Source of the DNA: Sediminibacterium ginsengisoli
GTDB lineage: Bacteria; Bacteroidota; Bacteroidia; Chitinophagales; Chitinophagaceae
Reading direction: 5' to 3'
Length of the DNA stretch: 48,668 nt
NCBI GenBank assembly: GCA_945865545.1
Contig: CAMBEQ010000018.1
Location: 1 to 48,668 of the forward strand
This document shows positions 35,870-44,028 of this stretch, in pieces. Both the position numbers and the translations under genes were made by a program. The notes beneath the pieces were generated by a model. That model was not told the origin of the DNA. It saw only the letters and a program-made list of their open reading frames with translations, and made no database searches. The stretch's first letter is position 1, and every line of letters begins with the position of its first letter.

Positions 35870-37198
35870 TTATTTCTTTCCTCCTTTGGTAATGGGTTTG
35901 CCGTATTTTTTCTGCATGATTTCTTTTCTGTTCTTACGAACATTTACTTTACTATTTTTTGCAGATTTTTCATGAAAGGCAGGCCCTGATTCTTCTTTCT
36001 TAGGAAGTTTAATTTGAATAATTTTCATCCGCACTTTTGGCTTCTCCTCCTCAGTTAATATTTCTGAGATTTCAAGGGCCTCTGGTAATTCCAACATAGG
36101 AATAGCTTGTTTCATTAAGGCTTCAATGGCTTTTTGTAAAACCTGTTCTTTCTCTGTTATAAAAGTAATGGCGATCCCTTTTTTATCGGCTCTTCCTGTT
36201 CTACCTATCCGATGTATATAGTTCTCGGGTACATCAGGGGTATCAAAATTAATTACATGCGTTACTTCTGCAACATCAATACCTCTAGCCATTACATCGG
36301 TGGCAATGATATATTTATACACGCCCGCTTTAAATTGTTTAACGGTATTGAATCGGTGATTTTGTTCTTTATTTGAATGTATTACCCCTACAATCTCTGG
36401 AAATTTGGTTTCTAGTTGTTCAAATAATTGATCGGCCAATGATTTAGTGGCAGCAAATATCAACACTTTGGTCATGGCTTCATTGGAACTCAATAATAAT
36501 TCTAATAAATTTACTTTCGTATTAAAATTGGGTACTGCATAGGCAGTTTGAATAATATTTTCAAGTGGTGTTCCTGTTGGAGCAGCTTCTACTCTTACAG
36601 GCGCATTAAAGTAATCATTCATTAATTTTTCTACATCATCCGTTATCGTAGCTGAAAAAAGTAAGTTTTGTCTTTTAGCAGGAAGTAATTCTAAAATATT
36701 AGTGATTTGTTTTCTAAATCCAAGATTCAGCATTTCATCCATTTCATCAATAACTAATTTCTTAATCATTTTTGTTTTAAAAGCACCATTCATGGCTAAG
36801 TCAAATAATCTGCCTGGCGTGGACACTAAAACGTCTACCCCTTTTTCCAATTCTAATTGTTGTGTATTGATATTTACACCACCATATACCCCAACAGTGG
36901 TAACACTCATATAGGGGGTTAATTTTTTTGCAGCTTCTACTACTTGAACTACCAGCTCTCTAGTAGGTACTAAAATCAATATTTGAGGATCTTTACTTTT
37001 GTCAAATTTCCATTGCCTTAAACAAGGCAACAGGTAAGCAAAAGTTTTACCTGTTCCAGTTTGAGCAATGCCACAAACATCTCTTCCAGACATCACTATG
37101 GGAAAAACACGGTGTTGTATGGTGGTAGGTGTCGAAAACCCCAATTCTTCCACAGCACGTAATAAAGGAGTATTTATATTTAAATCTTGAAAGGTCAT
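35870..37198 (-). CDS. DEAD-box RNA helicase with DEMD motif II
   Basis: The 442-residue protein has the Q-motif start (FQDLNINTPLLRAVEELGFSTPTTIQ), motif I AQTGTGKT, PTRELVVQ, SATITDDV, the ATDVMARGIDV and HRIGRTGRADKKG motifs. Motif II is DEMD in VIDEMDEMLNLGF, with Met replacing the usual Ala. The C-terminal extension is basic (NSKVNVRKNRKEIMQKKYGK) and likely binds RNA. Such helicases work in ribosome assembly or mRNA decay. An in-frame TACCTTCG at 37223-37216 may be its promoter. Confidence 0.93.
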   Translation of the reverse strand: MTFQDLNINTPLLRAVEELGFSTPTTIQHRVFPIVMSGRDVCGIAQTGTGKTFAYLLPCLRQWKFDKSKDPQILILVPTRELVVQVVEAAKKLTPYMSVTTVGVYGGVNINTQQLELEKGVDVLVSTPGRLFDLAMNGAFKTKMIKKLVIDEMDEMLNLGFRKQITNILELLPAKRQNLLFSATITDDVEKLMNDYFNAPVRVEAAPTGTPLENIIQTAYAVPNFNTKVNLLELLLSSNEAMTKVLIFAATKSLADQLFEQLETKFPEIVGVIHSNKEQNHRFNTVKQFKAGVYKYIIATDVMARGIDVAEVTHVINFDTPDVPENYIHRIGRTGRADKKGIAITFITEKEQVLQKAIEALMKQAIPMLELPEALEISEILTEEEKPKVRMKIIQIKLPKKEESGPAFHEKSAKNSKVNVRKNRKEIMQKKYGKPITKGGKK

Positions 37199-37215
37199 GT
37201 TAGTTAAATGAGCTG

Positions 37216-37223
37216 CGAAGGTA
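37216..37223 (-). promoter_or_regulatory. Possible -7 element of the helicase gene
   Basis: TACCTTCG on the minus strand is a one-change form of TAnnTTTG, 17 bases before the ATG at 37198. No -33 TTG at N17-23 was found. Confidence 0.35.
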
Positions 37224-37458
37224 GTTTATTATAAATAGGTAATTGGAATCAAACGAATTCTGGGCTTTTATGCCTTTATACAAATTTTATCATTTACTTT
37301 AAAAGTAAATTGTCTATATGTTTGAATATCAGTATTTTATGATCTTAAAATTTAGCTGGTTGCAACTTATTCCTTTACGAAATGATATTAATTTAAATAG
37401 CTTAAATACTTAAAAGCTCTATTAAAAAAATTATATTTAGAGTATTAATCAACCTTAT

Positions 37459-39129
37459 ATGAAAAAATCAACATTTGGTATTCAAAACAATAGGTTAGTC
37501 TTAAAACAGGCAATACTTTTTGTTTTATTATTACCGGCACTTGTAAGTGTAAGTCAAAATAACAATAGTTTAAATAGCAGAGACCTAAGTTATTTAACTA
37601 CAGGAGGTAAACTTCACCCCTTGCAGGCTATCATGGATATAAGACATTATACCATTGTATTAGATGTTGATATTGCTAATAAATCCATTAAAGGATCAAC
37701 AGAAGTGAGTTTAAATCTTTCCAAAAAAACAGATTCTCTTTTATTGGATTTAATTCATTTGTATACCGTGACTAAAGTAAAGGTGAATAATAAAGTAGTT
37801 GTATTTACTCAGCAGGATGATAAAATATTGATGACTTCTTCTTCTGGATTTGAAATAGGAAATCAAAAAGTGTTGATAGAATACAATGGTATCCCTCCTG
37901 TTGCCATCAAACCACCCTGGGATGGTGGTTTTACTTGGTCTAAAGACAGCAATGGGAATGACTGGATATCCATTAATATTCAAGCAGAAGGTGGTAAAAT
38001 GTATTTCCCTTGTAAAGACCATCCTAGTGATGAGCCCAATGAAGGAGCTGATTTAAAAATTACCGTTCCCAAACATTTAGTAGTAGCTGGGCCTGGATTA
38101 TTACAAAGCGTTACTACTAAAAAAGATAAATCAACCTATTTCTGGAAAACAAATTATACAATTAGTAATTATTGTATTTTATTTAATATAGGTAAATACA
38201 AAGTGGTTAAAGATGAATACACTACTATTTTAGGTAATAAAGTGCCTATTGAATATTATGTATTGGAAGTGGATACCGCGCAAGCGAAAAGAGTAATAGC
38301 AGTTAAAAAAAGAGATTCTAAAATTTTAGAAAAATATTTTGGTGAATATCCTTGGGCAAAAGAAAAAATTGGAATAGCGGAAGTGCCTAATTCTGGCATG
38401 GAACATCAAACCATGATTACTTTTGATAATAAATTTTCTTATAAATTAGTGGGCGGGCAAGAATACTCCGATAATTTATTTCACGAATACGCACATGAGT
38501 GGTGGGCCAATAAAGTTACTAATAAAGATTGGGGGCATATGTGGATTCAGGAAGGGATTGGAACTTATGCTGAAGCATTGGCTATGTTAGAATTAGGAGG
38601 TGAATTGGCTTATGATGAAACGATCGCTGCACATAGACGTGGTTCAAGAAATAAAAATCCTATTGTACCTGCTGGTGAAGAAGTTTCAGAAAATGAAGTG
38701 TATGCAGGAGGAGATATTTATGGTAAAGGTTCTTTTTTCATGCATAGTTTACGTTATGTAATTGGAGATGCTATTTTCTTTCCTACCTTAAAAAAATTGG
38801 CAACAGATCCTCAATACACGTATGATAATTTTGTCACTACGATGGATGTAGAAAAATTATTTAGTACCGCAGCGGGACAAGACCTAAAACCATTTTTTGA
38901 TTTTTACTTAAGAACCACCAATGTGTTGGACATTACAATTAAAGAAGTGGGTTTTAATAAATATCAAATTAAAGTTAATAATTCATTTATGCCATTGCCA
39001 TTTGAAATTACAACCAATGGTCAAACCAGTCGAATGGTGATAGCTAAGGATGTTATTACCGTAAATAGCGCATCCCCGCCACAAGTAGATGCTAAAGGAT
39101 TTTATTTGAAAAAAATTACAATACAATAA
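37459..39129 (+). CDS. M1 family metallopeptidase (first of a tandem pair)
   Basis: The 556-residue protein has a signal peptide-like N-terminus (hydrophobic 17-32). The gluzincin signature HEYAHEWW at 342-349 is followed by Glu365 (HExxH-X18-E), so the zinc site is intact. The exopeptidase motif, GAMEN in classic members, reads SGMEHQTM. It is shorter than E. coli PepN. The N-terminal beta domain (IVLDVDIANKSIKGSTEVSLNL) is typical of M1. It probably trims peptides in the periplasm. The stop overlaps the next start as TAATG. Confidence 0.9.
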   Translation: MKKSTFGIQNNRLVLKQAILFVLLLPALVSVSQNNNSLNSRDLSYLTTGGKLHPLQAIMDIRHYTIVLDVDIANKSIKGSTEVSLNLSKKTDSLLLDLIHLYTVTKVKVNNKVVVFTQQDDKILMTSSSGFEIGNQKVLIEYNGIPPVAIKPPWDGGFTWSKDSNGNDWISINIQAEGGKMYFPCKDHPSDEPNEGADLKITVPKHLVVAGPGLLQSVTTKKDKSTYFWKTNYTISNYCILFNIGKYKVVKDEYTTILGNKVPIEYYVLEVDTAQAKRVIAVKKRDSKILEKYFGEYPWAKEKIGIAEVPNSGMEHQTMITFDNKFSYKLVGGQEYSDNLFHEYAHEWWANKVTNKDWGHMWIQEGIGTYAEALAMLELGGELAYDETIAAHRRGSRNKNPIVPAGEEVSENEVYAGGDIYGKGSFFMHSLRYVIGDAIFFPTLKKLATDPQYTYDNFVTTMDVEKLFSTAAGQDLKPFFDFYLRTTNVLDITIKEVGFNKYQIKVNNSFMPLPFEITTNGQTSRMVIAKDVITVNSASPPQVDAKGFYLKKITIQ

Positions 39130-40772
39130 TGAAAAAAATAATTAGTTTATTTACCGTTGCTGCTCTTTTTTTAATTCCTACCATAACAAAAGCAGACTCC
39201 TACCCCATCAATAAGAATATTGATATTAAGCACTATGCTTTTGAACTAAGTTTATCAGATAATAATGATGAAATAATAGGTACCACAAAAATTACTATCA
39301 CTTTTAAGCAAGCAGGTGTTGAAAATTTTCGTTTAGATCTTATTAATAAAACATTGGATAGGAAAGATAAAGGAATGGTGGTGGATGCCGTATCTATAGA
39401 TAATATCTCTTTAGGCTATATGCATCAAAATGATGCGTTGATTATTAACTTACCCAAGGCTTCTGCACTCAATCAAACTTTAGTGTTTACGATTAAATAT
39501 CATGGGATTCCTTTTGACGGTTTAAGAATTGGGGCTACTATGTTTGGAGATCGTAGTTTTTTTAATGAGAACTGGCCTAACCGAGGAAGACATTGGTTAC
39601 CACTTATTGATCATCCCTATGAAAAAGCAACTTCTGAATTTATTGTAAAAGCACCAGCTCATTATAAAGTGGTCTCTAATGGTTTATTATTAGAAGAATC
39701 CGATTTAGGGAATAATATTAAACTAACCCACTGGAAACAATCCATTCCAGTTTCTTCTTGGTTATATGTTTTAGGCGTAGCCGATTTTGCAGTTAAATAT
39801 GTGGATGAATTCAAAGGAAAATCAATTCAAACTTGGGTGTATTCAAAAAATAGAGAAGCCGGCTTTTATGATTTTGATGAGCCTACTAAAAAGGTGTTAG
39901 CATTTTACAGTACTTACGTAGGCCCTTATGCGTATGAAAAATTAGCTAATATTCAAACACCTAGTGTGCATGGTGGGATGGAAACTTCTTCTGCTATTTT
40001 TTATGGAGAAGATTTAGTTACTGGTAAAAGAGATGAACGTATACGTAATGTGGTTATTCATGAAATTGCCCATCAATGGTTTGGCAATGCAATAACTGAA
40101 ACTACCTGGGACGATGCCTGGCTAAGTGAAGGTTTCGCTACTTTTTTCACCTTATTATTTATTGAAAATGAATATGGTAAAGAAGAATACAAAAAAGGAA
40201 TTGTAAAAGCTAAAAAAACGGTTTTTGACTTGGCATTAAAAATGCCCAATTTTAGTATTGTGAGTCCAAGAGCTGCAGAGAAAGAGGAAGTGACCAGTGG
40301 CCTTACCTACCAAAAAGGTGCTTGGGTACTGCATATGCTTAGAGATTTAATAGGAGAAGCTAATTTTAAAAAAGGGATTCAAAATTATTATGCTAAATAT
40401 TTTAATGCCAACACTACTACCGATGAGTTTAGAATGGAAATGGAAAAAGTTTCTGGTAAGGATTTGAAATTATTTTTTAAACAATGGTTGTATCAACCTA
40501 TTAATCCTACGATTAATGCGTCTTGGAACTATGATGCAGGGTCAAAGAAATTATCTGTTCAATTAACCCAAGCTCAAAAGGGAGATGTCTTATTCAATAC
40601 CCCTGTTGAAATTGGATATTATAAAACAGGTAGCAATACGCCTACTATTTTAAAGATGAATCTTTCTAGTAAACAACAGAGTTTTAGTTTTTCTGTGGCG
40701 TCTGCGCCTCAGAAAGTGGAATTGGATCCTAGGAATGTGTTGTTGAGTGATGGGAGTATTAGGAAAGATTAA
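39129..40772 (+). CDS. M1 family metallopeptidase (second of a tandem pair)
   Basis: This 547-residue paralogue overlaps the previous stop by one base (TAATG at 39127-39131), implying translational coupling. A signal peptide (to about residue 22, TITKA) is present. HEIAHQWF at 311-318 plus Glu334 forms the zinc site; the exopeptidase region reads HGGMETSS. The beta domain starts IDIKHYAFELSLSDNNDEIIGTTKI. The C-terminal part ends in a short beta domain (VELDPRNVLL). It differs from its partner in the GMEx motif, so specificity may differ. Three 41-bp hairpin repeats follow. Confidence 0.92.
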   Translation: MKKIISLFTVAALFLIPTITKADSYPINKNIDIKHYAFELSLSDNNDEIIGTTKITITFKQAGVENFRLDLINKTLDRKDKGMVVDAVSIDNISLGYMHQNDALIINLPKASALNQTLVFTIKYHGIPFDGLRIGATMFGDRSFFNENWPNRGRHWLPLIDHPYEKATSEFIVKAPAHYKVVSNGLLLEESDLGNNIKLTHWKQSIPVSSWLYVLGVADFAVKYVDEFKGKSIQTWVYSKNREAGFYDFDEPTKKVLAFYSTYVGPYAYEKLANIQTPSVHGGMETSSAIFYGEDLVTGKRDERIRNVVIHEIAHQWFGNAITETTWDDAWLSEGFATFFTLLFIENEYGKEEYKKGIVKAKKTVFDLALKMPNFSIVSPRAAEKEEVTSGLTYQKGAWVLHMLRDLIGEANFKKGIQNYYAKYFNANTTTDEFRMEMEKVSGKDLKLFFKQWLYQPINPTINASWNYDAGSKKLSVQLTQAQKGDVLFNTPVEIGYYKTGSNTPTILKMNLSSKQQSFSFSVASAPQKVELDPRNVLLSDGSIRKD

Positions 40773-40775
40773 GCA

Positions 40776-40898
40776 GGATTACCTCACTTCGTTCGGTAAT
40801 CCTGAGTACCCTTCTAGGATTACCTCACTTCGTTCGGTGATCCTGAGTACCCTCGTAGGATTACCTCACTTCGTTCGGTGATCCTGAGTACCCTCGTA
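40776..40898 (+). repeat. Three tandem 41-bp hairpin repeats
   Basis: Units are 40776-40816, 40817-40857 and 40858-40898, all exactly 41 bp and nearly identical. Each starts with a 9-bp arm AGGATTACC that pairs with GGTAATCCT (unit 1) or GGTGATCCT (units 2 and 3, G-U wobble), separated by TCACTTCGTTC. A short spacer GAGTACCC(T) follows. There are no unique spacers, so it is not CRISPR. It could protect or end the M1 peptidase mRNA or be a REP-like element. Confidence 0.9.
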
Positions 40899-40917
40899 GC
40901 AAAAGCATAAAAATAGC

Positions 40918-40957
40918 AGCCTAATAAGTGGATTTAAATATCCACTTATTAGGCTGT
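40918..40957. repeat. 17-bp perfect inverted repeat (hairpin A)
   Basis: Arms 40918-40934 and 40941-40957 pair perfectly over 17 bp around a six-base loop TTAAAT. The arm ends are CAGCCT/AGGCTG. No T run follows on either strand, so it is not a standard terminator. A 10-base copy of its right end, TATTAGGCTG (40948-40957), recurs at 41149-41158 on the far side of the tRNA. Confidence 0.88.
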
Positions 40958-41019
40958 AACTTATTTAAGTCATTCTCAAATTCAAGCTAGCTTGATTTGC
41001 TCATTTCTTAAATAAGTTA
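40958..41019. repeat. 13-bp inverted repeat with inner palindrome (hairpin B)
   Basis: Arms TAACTTATTTAAG (40958-40970) and CTTAAATAAGTTA (41007-41019) pair over 13 bp. Between them is TCAAGCTAGCTTGA, a perfect 14-base palindrome near 40982-40995, so an extended stem is possible. It abuts hairpin A and touches hairpin C. Confidence 0.82.
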
Positions 41020-41040
41020 GCCGAACCTTGCGGTTCGGCT
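41019..41040 (-). terminator. GCAA-tetraloop hairpin 3' of tRNA-Pro (hairpin C)
   Basis: AGCCGAACC (41019-41027) pairs with GGTTCGGCT (41032-41040) over 9 bp. Read on the minus strand the loop is GCAA, a GNRA tetraloop, which fits a minus-strand transcript that continues past the tRNA. There is no T run after it on that strand; on the plus strand T6 comes nine bases later. A role in processing or terminating the tRNA transcript is plausible. Confidence 0.55.
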
Positions 41041-41053
41041 GATGTCTCTTTTT

Positions 41054-41130
41054 TGGTCGGGTGAACAGGATTTGAACCTGCGACCACACGCCCCCCAGAC
41101 GTGTACGCTACCGGACTGCGCTACCACCCG
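41054..41130 (-). tRNA. tRNA-Pro (anticodon GGG), CCA encoded
   Basis: Folding the minus strand gives acceptor CGGGTGG/TCACCCG, D arm GCGC/GCGT, anticodon stem CACGT/GCGTG with loop CTGGGGG, T arm GCAGG/CCTGT with loop TTCAAAT, discriminator A and an encoded CCA (41056-41054). The loop places U33 before GGG, so the anticodon is GGG, reading CCC and CCU. All arms close with only G-U wobbles. Confidence 0.95.
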
Positions 41131-41249
41131 AATATTCAAATTATGACCTATTAGGCTGATTTTGAACCCTAAAACCCAGGATTTTGGGTGTAAATATAAC
41201 CCTAAATAGAAAAATCGAGGTATATTGCATTCAAATTATTATTGACCTG
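41131..41249. other. Non-coding gap before the dihydroorotase-like gene
   Basis: Beyond the direct-repeat copy TATTAGGCTG at 41149-41158 I see no clear element in these 119 bases, apart from a short ACCC...GGGT dyad (41174-41189). It must hold the start signals of both the tRNA (minus) and the following gene (plus). An in-frame ATG at 41184 is judged upstream of the real start. Confidence 0.4.
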
Positions 41250-42515
41250 ATGACAATTCTTCTAAGACAAGTCAAAATTGCAGATCCAAGGTCGCCTCAT
41301 AACGGGTTGGTTAGAGACATTTTACTACAAGACGATCAAATCGTTTCCATCCACGAAAAATATACTGGTAAAGCAGATCAAATAGTAGAAATAGCTAACG
41401 CAATTGTAAGCCCTGGTTTTGTAGACCCATTTGTACAATTCTGCGATCCAGGAATGGAACATAGAGAAACATTAACTACAGGTGCTGCTGCTGCTCAAAA
41501 TGGAGGATTTACTACTGTATTTGTACTTCCTAATACACAACCAGTAATTGATAATAAATCACAGGTTACTTATATCAAACAGCATAGTCAGGATTTGCCT
41601 ATTCATGTTTTACCAATCGGAGCCATTTCAAAAAAAGTAGAAGGAAAAGATTTAGCAGAAATGATTGATATGCATACCAATGGAGCCATTGCTTTTAGTG
41701 ATGGTTTATATCCAGTTCAATCTACCCTCTTATTTTTAAAAGCACTACAATATGTAAAAGCTTTTGATGGAGTGGTCATACAAATGCCAATTGATAAAAG
41801 CTTAGGCAGTTTGGGATTAATGAATGAAGGAATTCTATCAACCAAACTAGGCTTACCTGGAATACCCGCTATTGCAGAAGAGTTAATCATTTCTAGAGAC
41901 ATTGAATTACTTAAATACACACAATCCAAATTGCATATAACAGGTGTAAGTACTGCAAAAGGGATAGCCTTAATAGCTAATGCAAAAAAAGAAGGATTAC
42001 AAATTACTTGTAGTGTAACACCTTATCATTTATTTTTCACGGAGGATGACTTGAAAGATTATGATACTTTACTAAAGGTATTCCCTCCTTTAAGAACTAA
42101 AGCAGATCAAAAAGCCTTGTTGACTGCGATAGAAACTGGTGTGGTAGATTGTATAAGTTCTCATCATTTGCCACAGGATTGGGATGGTAAAACTATTGAA
42201 TTTGAAAATGCAAAAGCGGGTATTGCTTCTATAGAGACCAGTTTTGCTACTATACATCATTTACTGCCTAAATTAACAGAACAACGTTTGGCTGAATTGT
42301 TTTCAATTAATGCCAGAAATATATTTGGACTCACTCCTGCAATCATTAATGATGGGGCAATTACAGAATTAACCCTATTTAGTAAAAAAGAATTCACACA
42401 GATTTCAAAGGCTAATTCCAAAAGCAAATCGGCCAATTCTCCATTTTGGGATATCCAATTAACTGGTAAAATTTTGGGAAGCTTTACAAAGGGTATGATT
42501 AATTCAAATAAATAA
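41250..42515 (+). CDS. Dihydroorotase homologue without metal ligands (probably inactive)
   Basis: From ATG 41250 the product is 421 residues. The amidohydrolase fold is clear (SPGFVDPFVQFCDPGMEHRETLTTGAAAAQNGGFTTVFVLPNTQP, FPPLRTKADQKALL), yet the DHOase active site is gone. DxHxH reads D59-P-F61-V-Q63, the FREPG Arg is Cys65, the CHVST His is Gly232, TPHHL reads TPY259H, and the catalytic Asp of ATDHAPH is His305. Such a Bacteroidota paralogue is often annotated pyrC, but it is unlikely to catalyse the reaction. An inactive DHOase (PyrC') can be a scaffold for PyrB in other bacteria; the same role is an inference here. The earlier ATG at 41184 is rejected since the family start is MTILLRQVKIADP. 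Confidence 0.82.
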   Translation: MTILLRQVKIADPRSPHNGLVRDILLQDDQIVSIHEKYTGKADQIVEIANAIVSPGFVDPFVQFCDPGMEHRETLTTGAAAAQNGGFTTVFVLPNTQPVIDNKSQVTYIKQHSQDLPIHVLPIGAISKKVEGKDLAEMIDMHTNGAIAFSDGLYPVQSTLLFLKALQYVKAFDGVVIQMPIDKSLGSLGLMNEGILSTKLGLPGIPAIAEELIISRDIELLKYTQSKLHITGVSTAKGIALIANAKKEGLQITCSVTPYHLFFTEDDLKDYDTLLKVFPPLRTKADQKALLTAIETGVVDCISSHHLPQDWDGKTIEFENAKAGIASIETSFATIHHLLPKLTEQRLAELFSINARNIFGLTPAIINDGAITELTLFSKKEFTQISKANSKSKSANSPFWDIQLTGKILGSFTKGMINSNK

Positions 42516-42530
42516 TTAAAAAATATAAAA

Positions 42531-43052
42531 ATGGAGACTAAAGTTACAACGCATATCGTTAAAGGATTAATGCTAAGTGCATTATCAATTGTATTTAGTA
42601 TTGTTGTTTATGTTTTTAATTTATATGATATTACCTGGTTAAACTGGGTGAATACAGGCGTTTTAATGGCGGGTTTAATTGTTGGCAATATTTTATATGC
42701 CAATCAAAATAATAACAATGTAACTTTTGGTAATTTATTTGCTCATGGGTTCAAAACTACTGCTGTCGTAATTGTTATTACTACTATTTACACCGTGATT
42801 GCTTTTAAATTTTTATTCCCTGATATGATTGATAAAATCATCGATATTTCAAGAAAACAAATGGAGAAAAATCCAAAAATGACCGATGAGATGATTGAAC
42901 AAGCCATTACCATGACCAAAAAATTCTTTATGCCTTTTGCTATTGGGGGAACCATTTTAGGTACTGGATTTATGGGTGCAGTTGCTTCTTTAATTGGAGC
43001 GGGTATTGCAAAAAAAAATCCAGTAGATCCATTCAACAACCCTACTGCTTAA
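42531..43052 (+). CDS. DUF4199 membrane protein
   Basis: The 173-residue protein has four hydrophobic helices (about 10-29, 37-55, 73-95 and 132-158), with a polar helical loop between the last two (DIIDKIIDISRKQMEKNPKMTDEMIEQAI). It matches DUF4199, a small inner-membrane family of unknown function common in Bacteroidota and often beside a GT2 glycosyltransferase and a dihydroorotase-like gene. It is 15 bp from the preceding and 9 bp from the next gene, so part of one transcript. Confidence 0.9.
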   Translation: METKVTTHIVKGLMLSALSIVFSIVVYVFNLYDITWLNWVNTGVLMAGLIVGNILYANQNNNNVTFGNLFAHGFKTTAVVIVITTIYTVIAFKFLFPDMIDKIIDISRKQMEKNPKMTDEMIEQAITMTKKFFMPFAIGGTILGTGFMGAVASLIGAGIAKKNPVDPFNNPTA

Positions 43053-43061
43053 TAAATCATT

Positions 43062-44009
43062 ATGCAAATTTCAGTCATCATACCATTATTAAATGAAGCC
43101 GATTCCTTACCGGAATTAATGCAATGGATTGATCGAGTAATGAAAGCCCATAGCTTTACTTATGAAGTGATTATGGTAGATGATGGTAGTGATGATAATA
43201 GCTGGGACACTATATCTAATTTAAGGGTTCAATATCCTAATTTAAAAGGAATTAAATTTCAACGTAATTATGGGAAATCAGCTGCCTTAAACGAAGGCTT
43301 TAAATTGGCCCAAGGTGATGTAGTGATTACCATGGATGCGGATTTACAAGATTCTCCTGATGAAATTCCAGAACTATATCAAATGATCGTTCAACAAGGT
43401 TTTCATTTAGTAAGTGGTTGGAAAAAGAAAAGATATGATAATACTTTTACTAAAAATATTCCTTCTAAAATATACAATGCAGTTGCAAGAAAAAGTTCAG
43501 GTATAGTTTTACACGATTTTAATTGTGGTATTAAGGCTTATCAGTTGAAGGTGATAAAAAGTATAGAAGTGTTTGGCGAAATGCACCGGTACATCCCTAT
43601 TTTGGCAAAGTGGGCTGGGTTTAAGAAAATTGGGGAGAAAGTAGTGGTTCATCAAGCTAGAAAATATGGTACGACTAAATTTGGATGGGAGCGTTTTGTA
43701 AATGGTTTTTTAGATTTAATGACCATTCAGTTTCTATCCAAGTCTGGAAAAAAGCCAATGCAATTTTTTGGTTTAATAGGTTCTTTATTTTTCCTTATTG
43801 GATTTATTGCTTTTGGTTCCATTGTAATTGACAAATTTTTAGATCCAGAATATGGTGTAACCAATAAGCCTACTTTTTTTATAGCACTTACTGCCATGAT
43901 TATTGGAATACAATTATTTTTAGCTGGATTTATTGCAGAATTGGTGAACAGAAATGCCCCTGATAGAAACACTTATTTAGTGGAGGATAAAATAGGGTTT
44001 AATAGTTAA
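43062..44009 (+). CDS. GT2 glycosyltransferase with two C-terminal helices (DPM1/ArnC-like)
   Basis: The 315-residue protein has an N-terminal GT-A domain: ISVIIPLLNEADSLPEL, VIMVDDGSDDNSW, and the metal/sugar site TMDADLQDSPDEIPEL. NCGIKAYQLKVIKSI and YGTTKFGWERFVNGFLDL are typical of the polyprenyl-phosphate mannose/glucose family. Two membrane helices follow (about 236-259 and 277-300). It likely charges undecaprenyl phosphate with a sugar at the inner face. Context with heptose genes suggests envelope glycan work. The donor and acceptor are not known. Confidence 0.9.
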   Translation: MQISVIIPLLNEADSLPELMQWIDRVMKAHSFTYEVIMVDDGSDDNSWDTISNLRVQYPNLKGIKFQRNYGKSAALNEGFKLAQGDVVITMDADLQDSPDEIPELYQMIVQQGFHLVSGWKKKRYDNTFTKNIPSKIYNAVARKSSGIVLHDFNCGIKAYQLKVIKSIEVFGEMHRYIPILAKWAGFKKIGEKVVVHQARKYGTTKFGWERFVNGFLDLMTIQFLSKSGKKPMQFFGLIGSLFFLIGFIAFGSIVIDKFLDPEYGVTNKPTFFIALTAMIIGIQLFLAGFIAELVNRNAPDRNTYLVEDKIGFNS

Positions 44010-44028
44010 TCTGTTACCTGCACATTTC

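Noticed and set aside
40776..40898. Possible CRISPR array
   Set aside because: The 41-bp units touch with no variable spacers and no cas gene is near.
41184..41249. Longer start of the dihydroorotase-like gene
   Set aside because: The 22 extra residues are not family-like; the ATG at 41250 begins the expected first strand.
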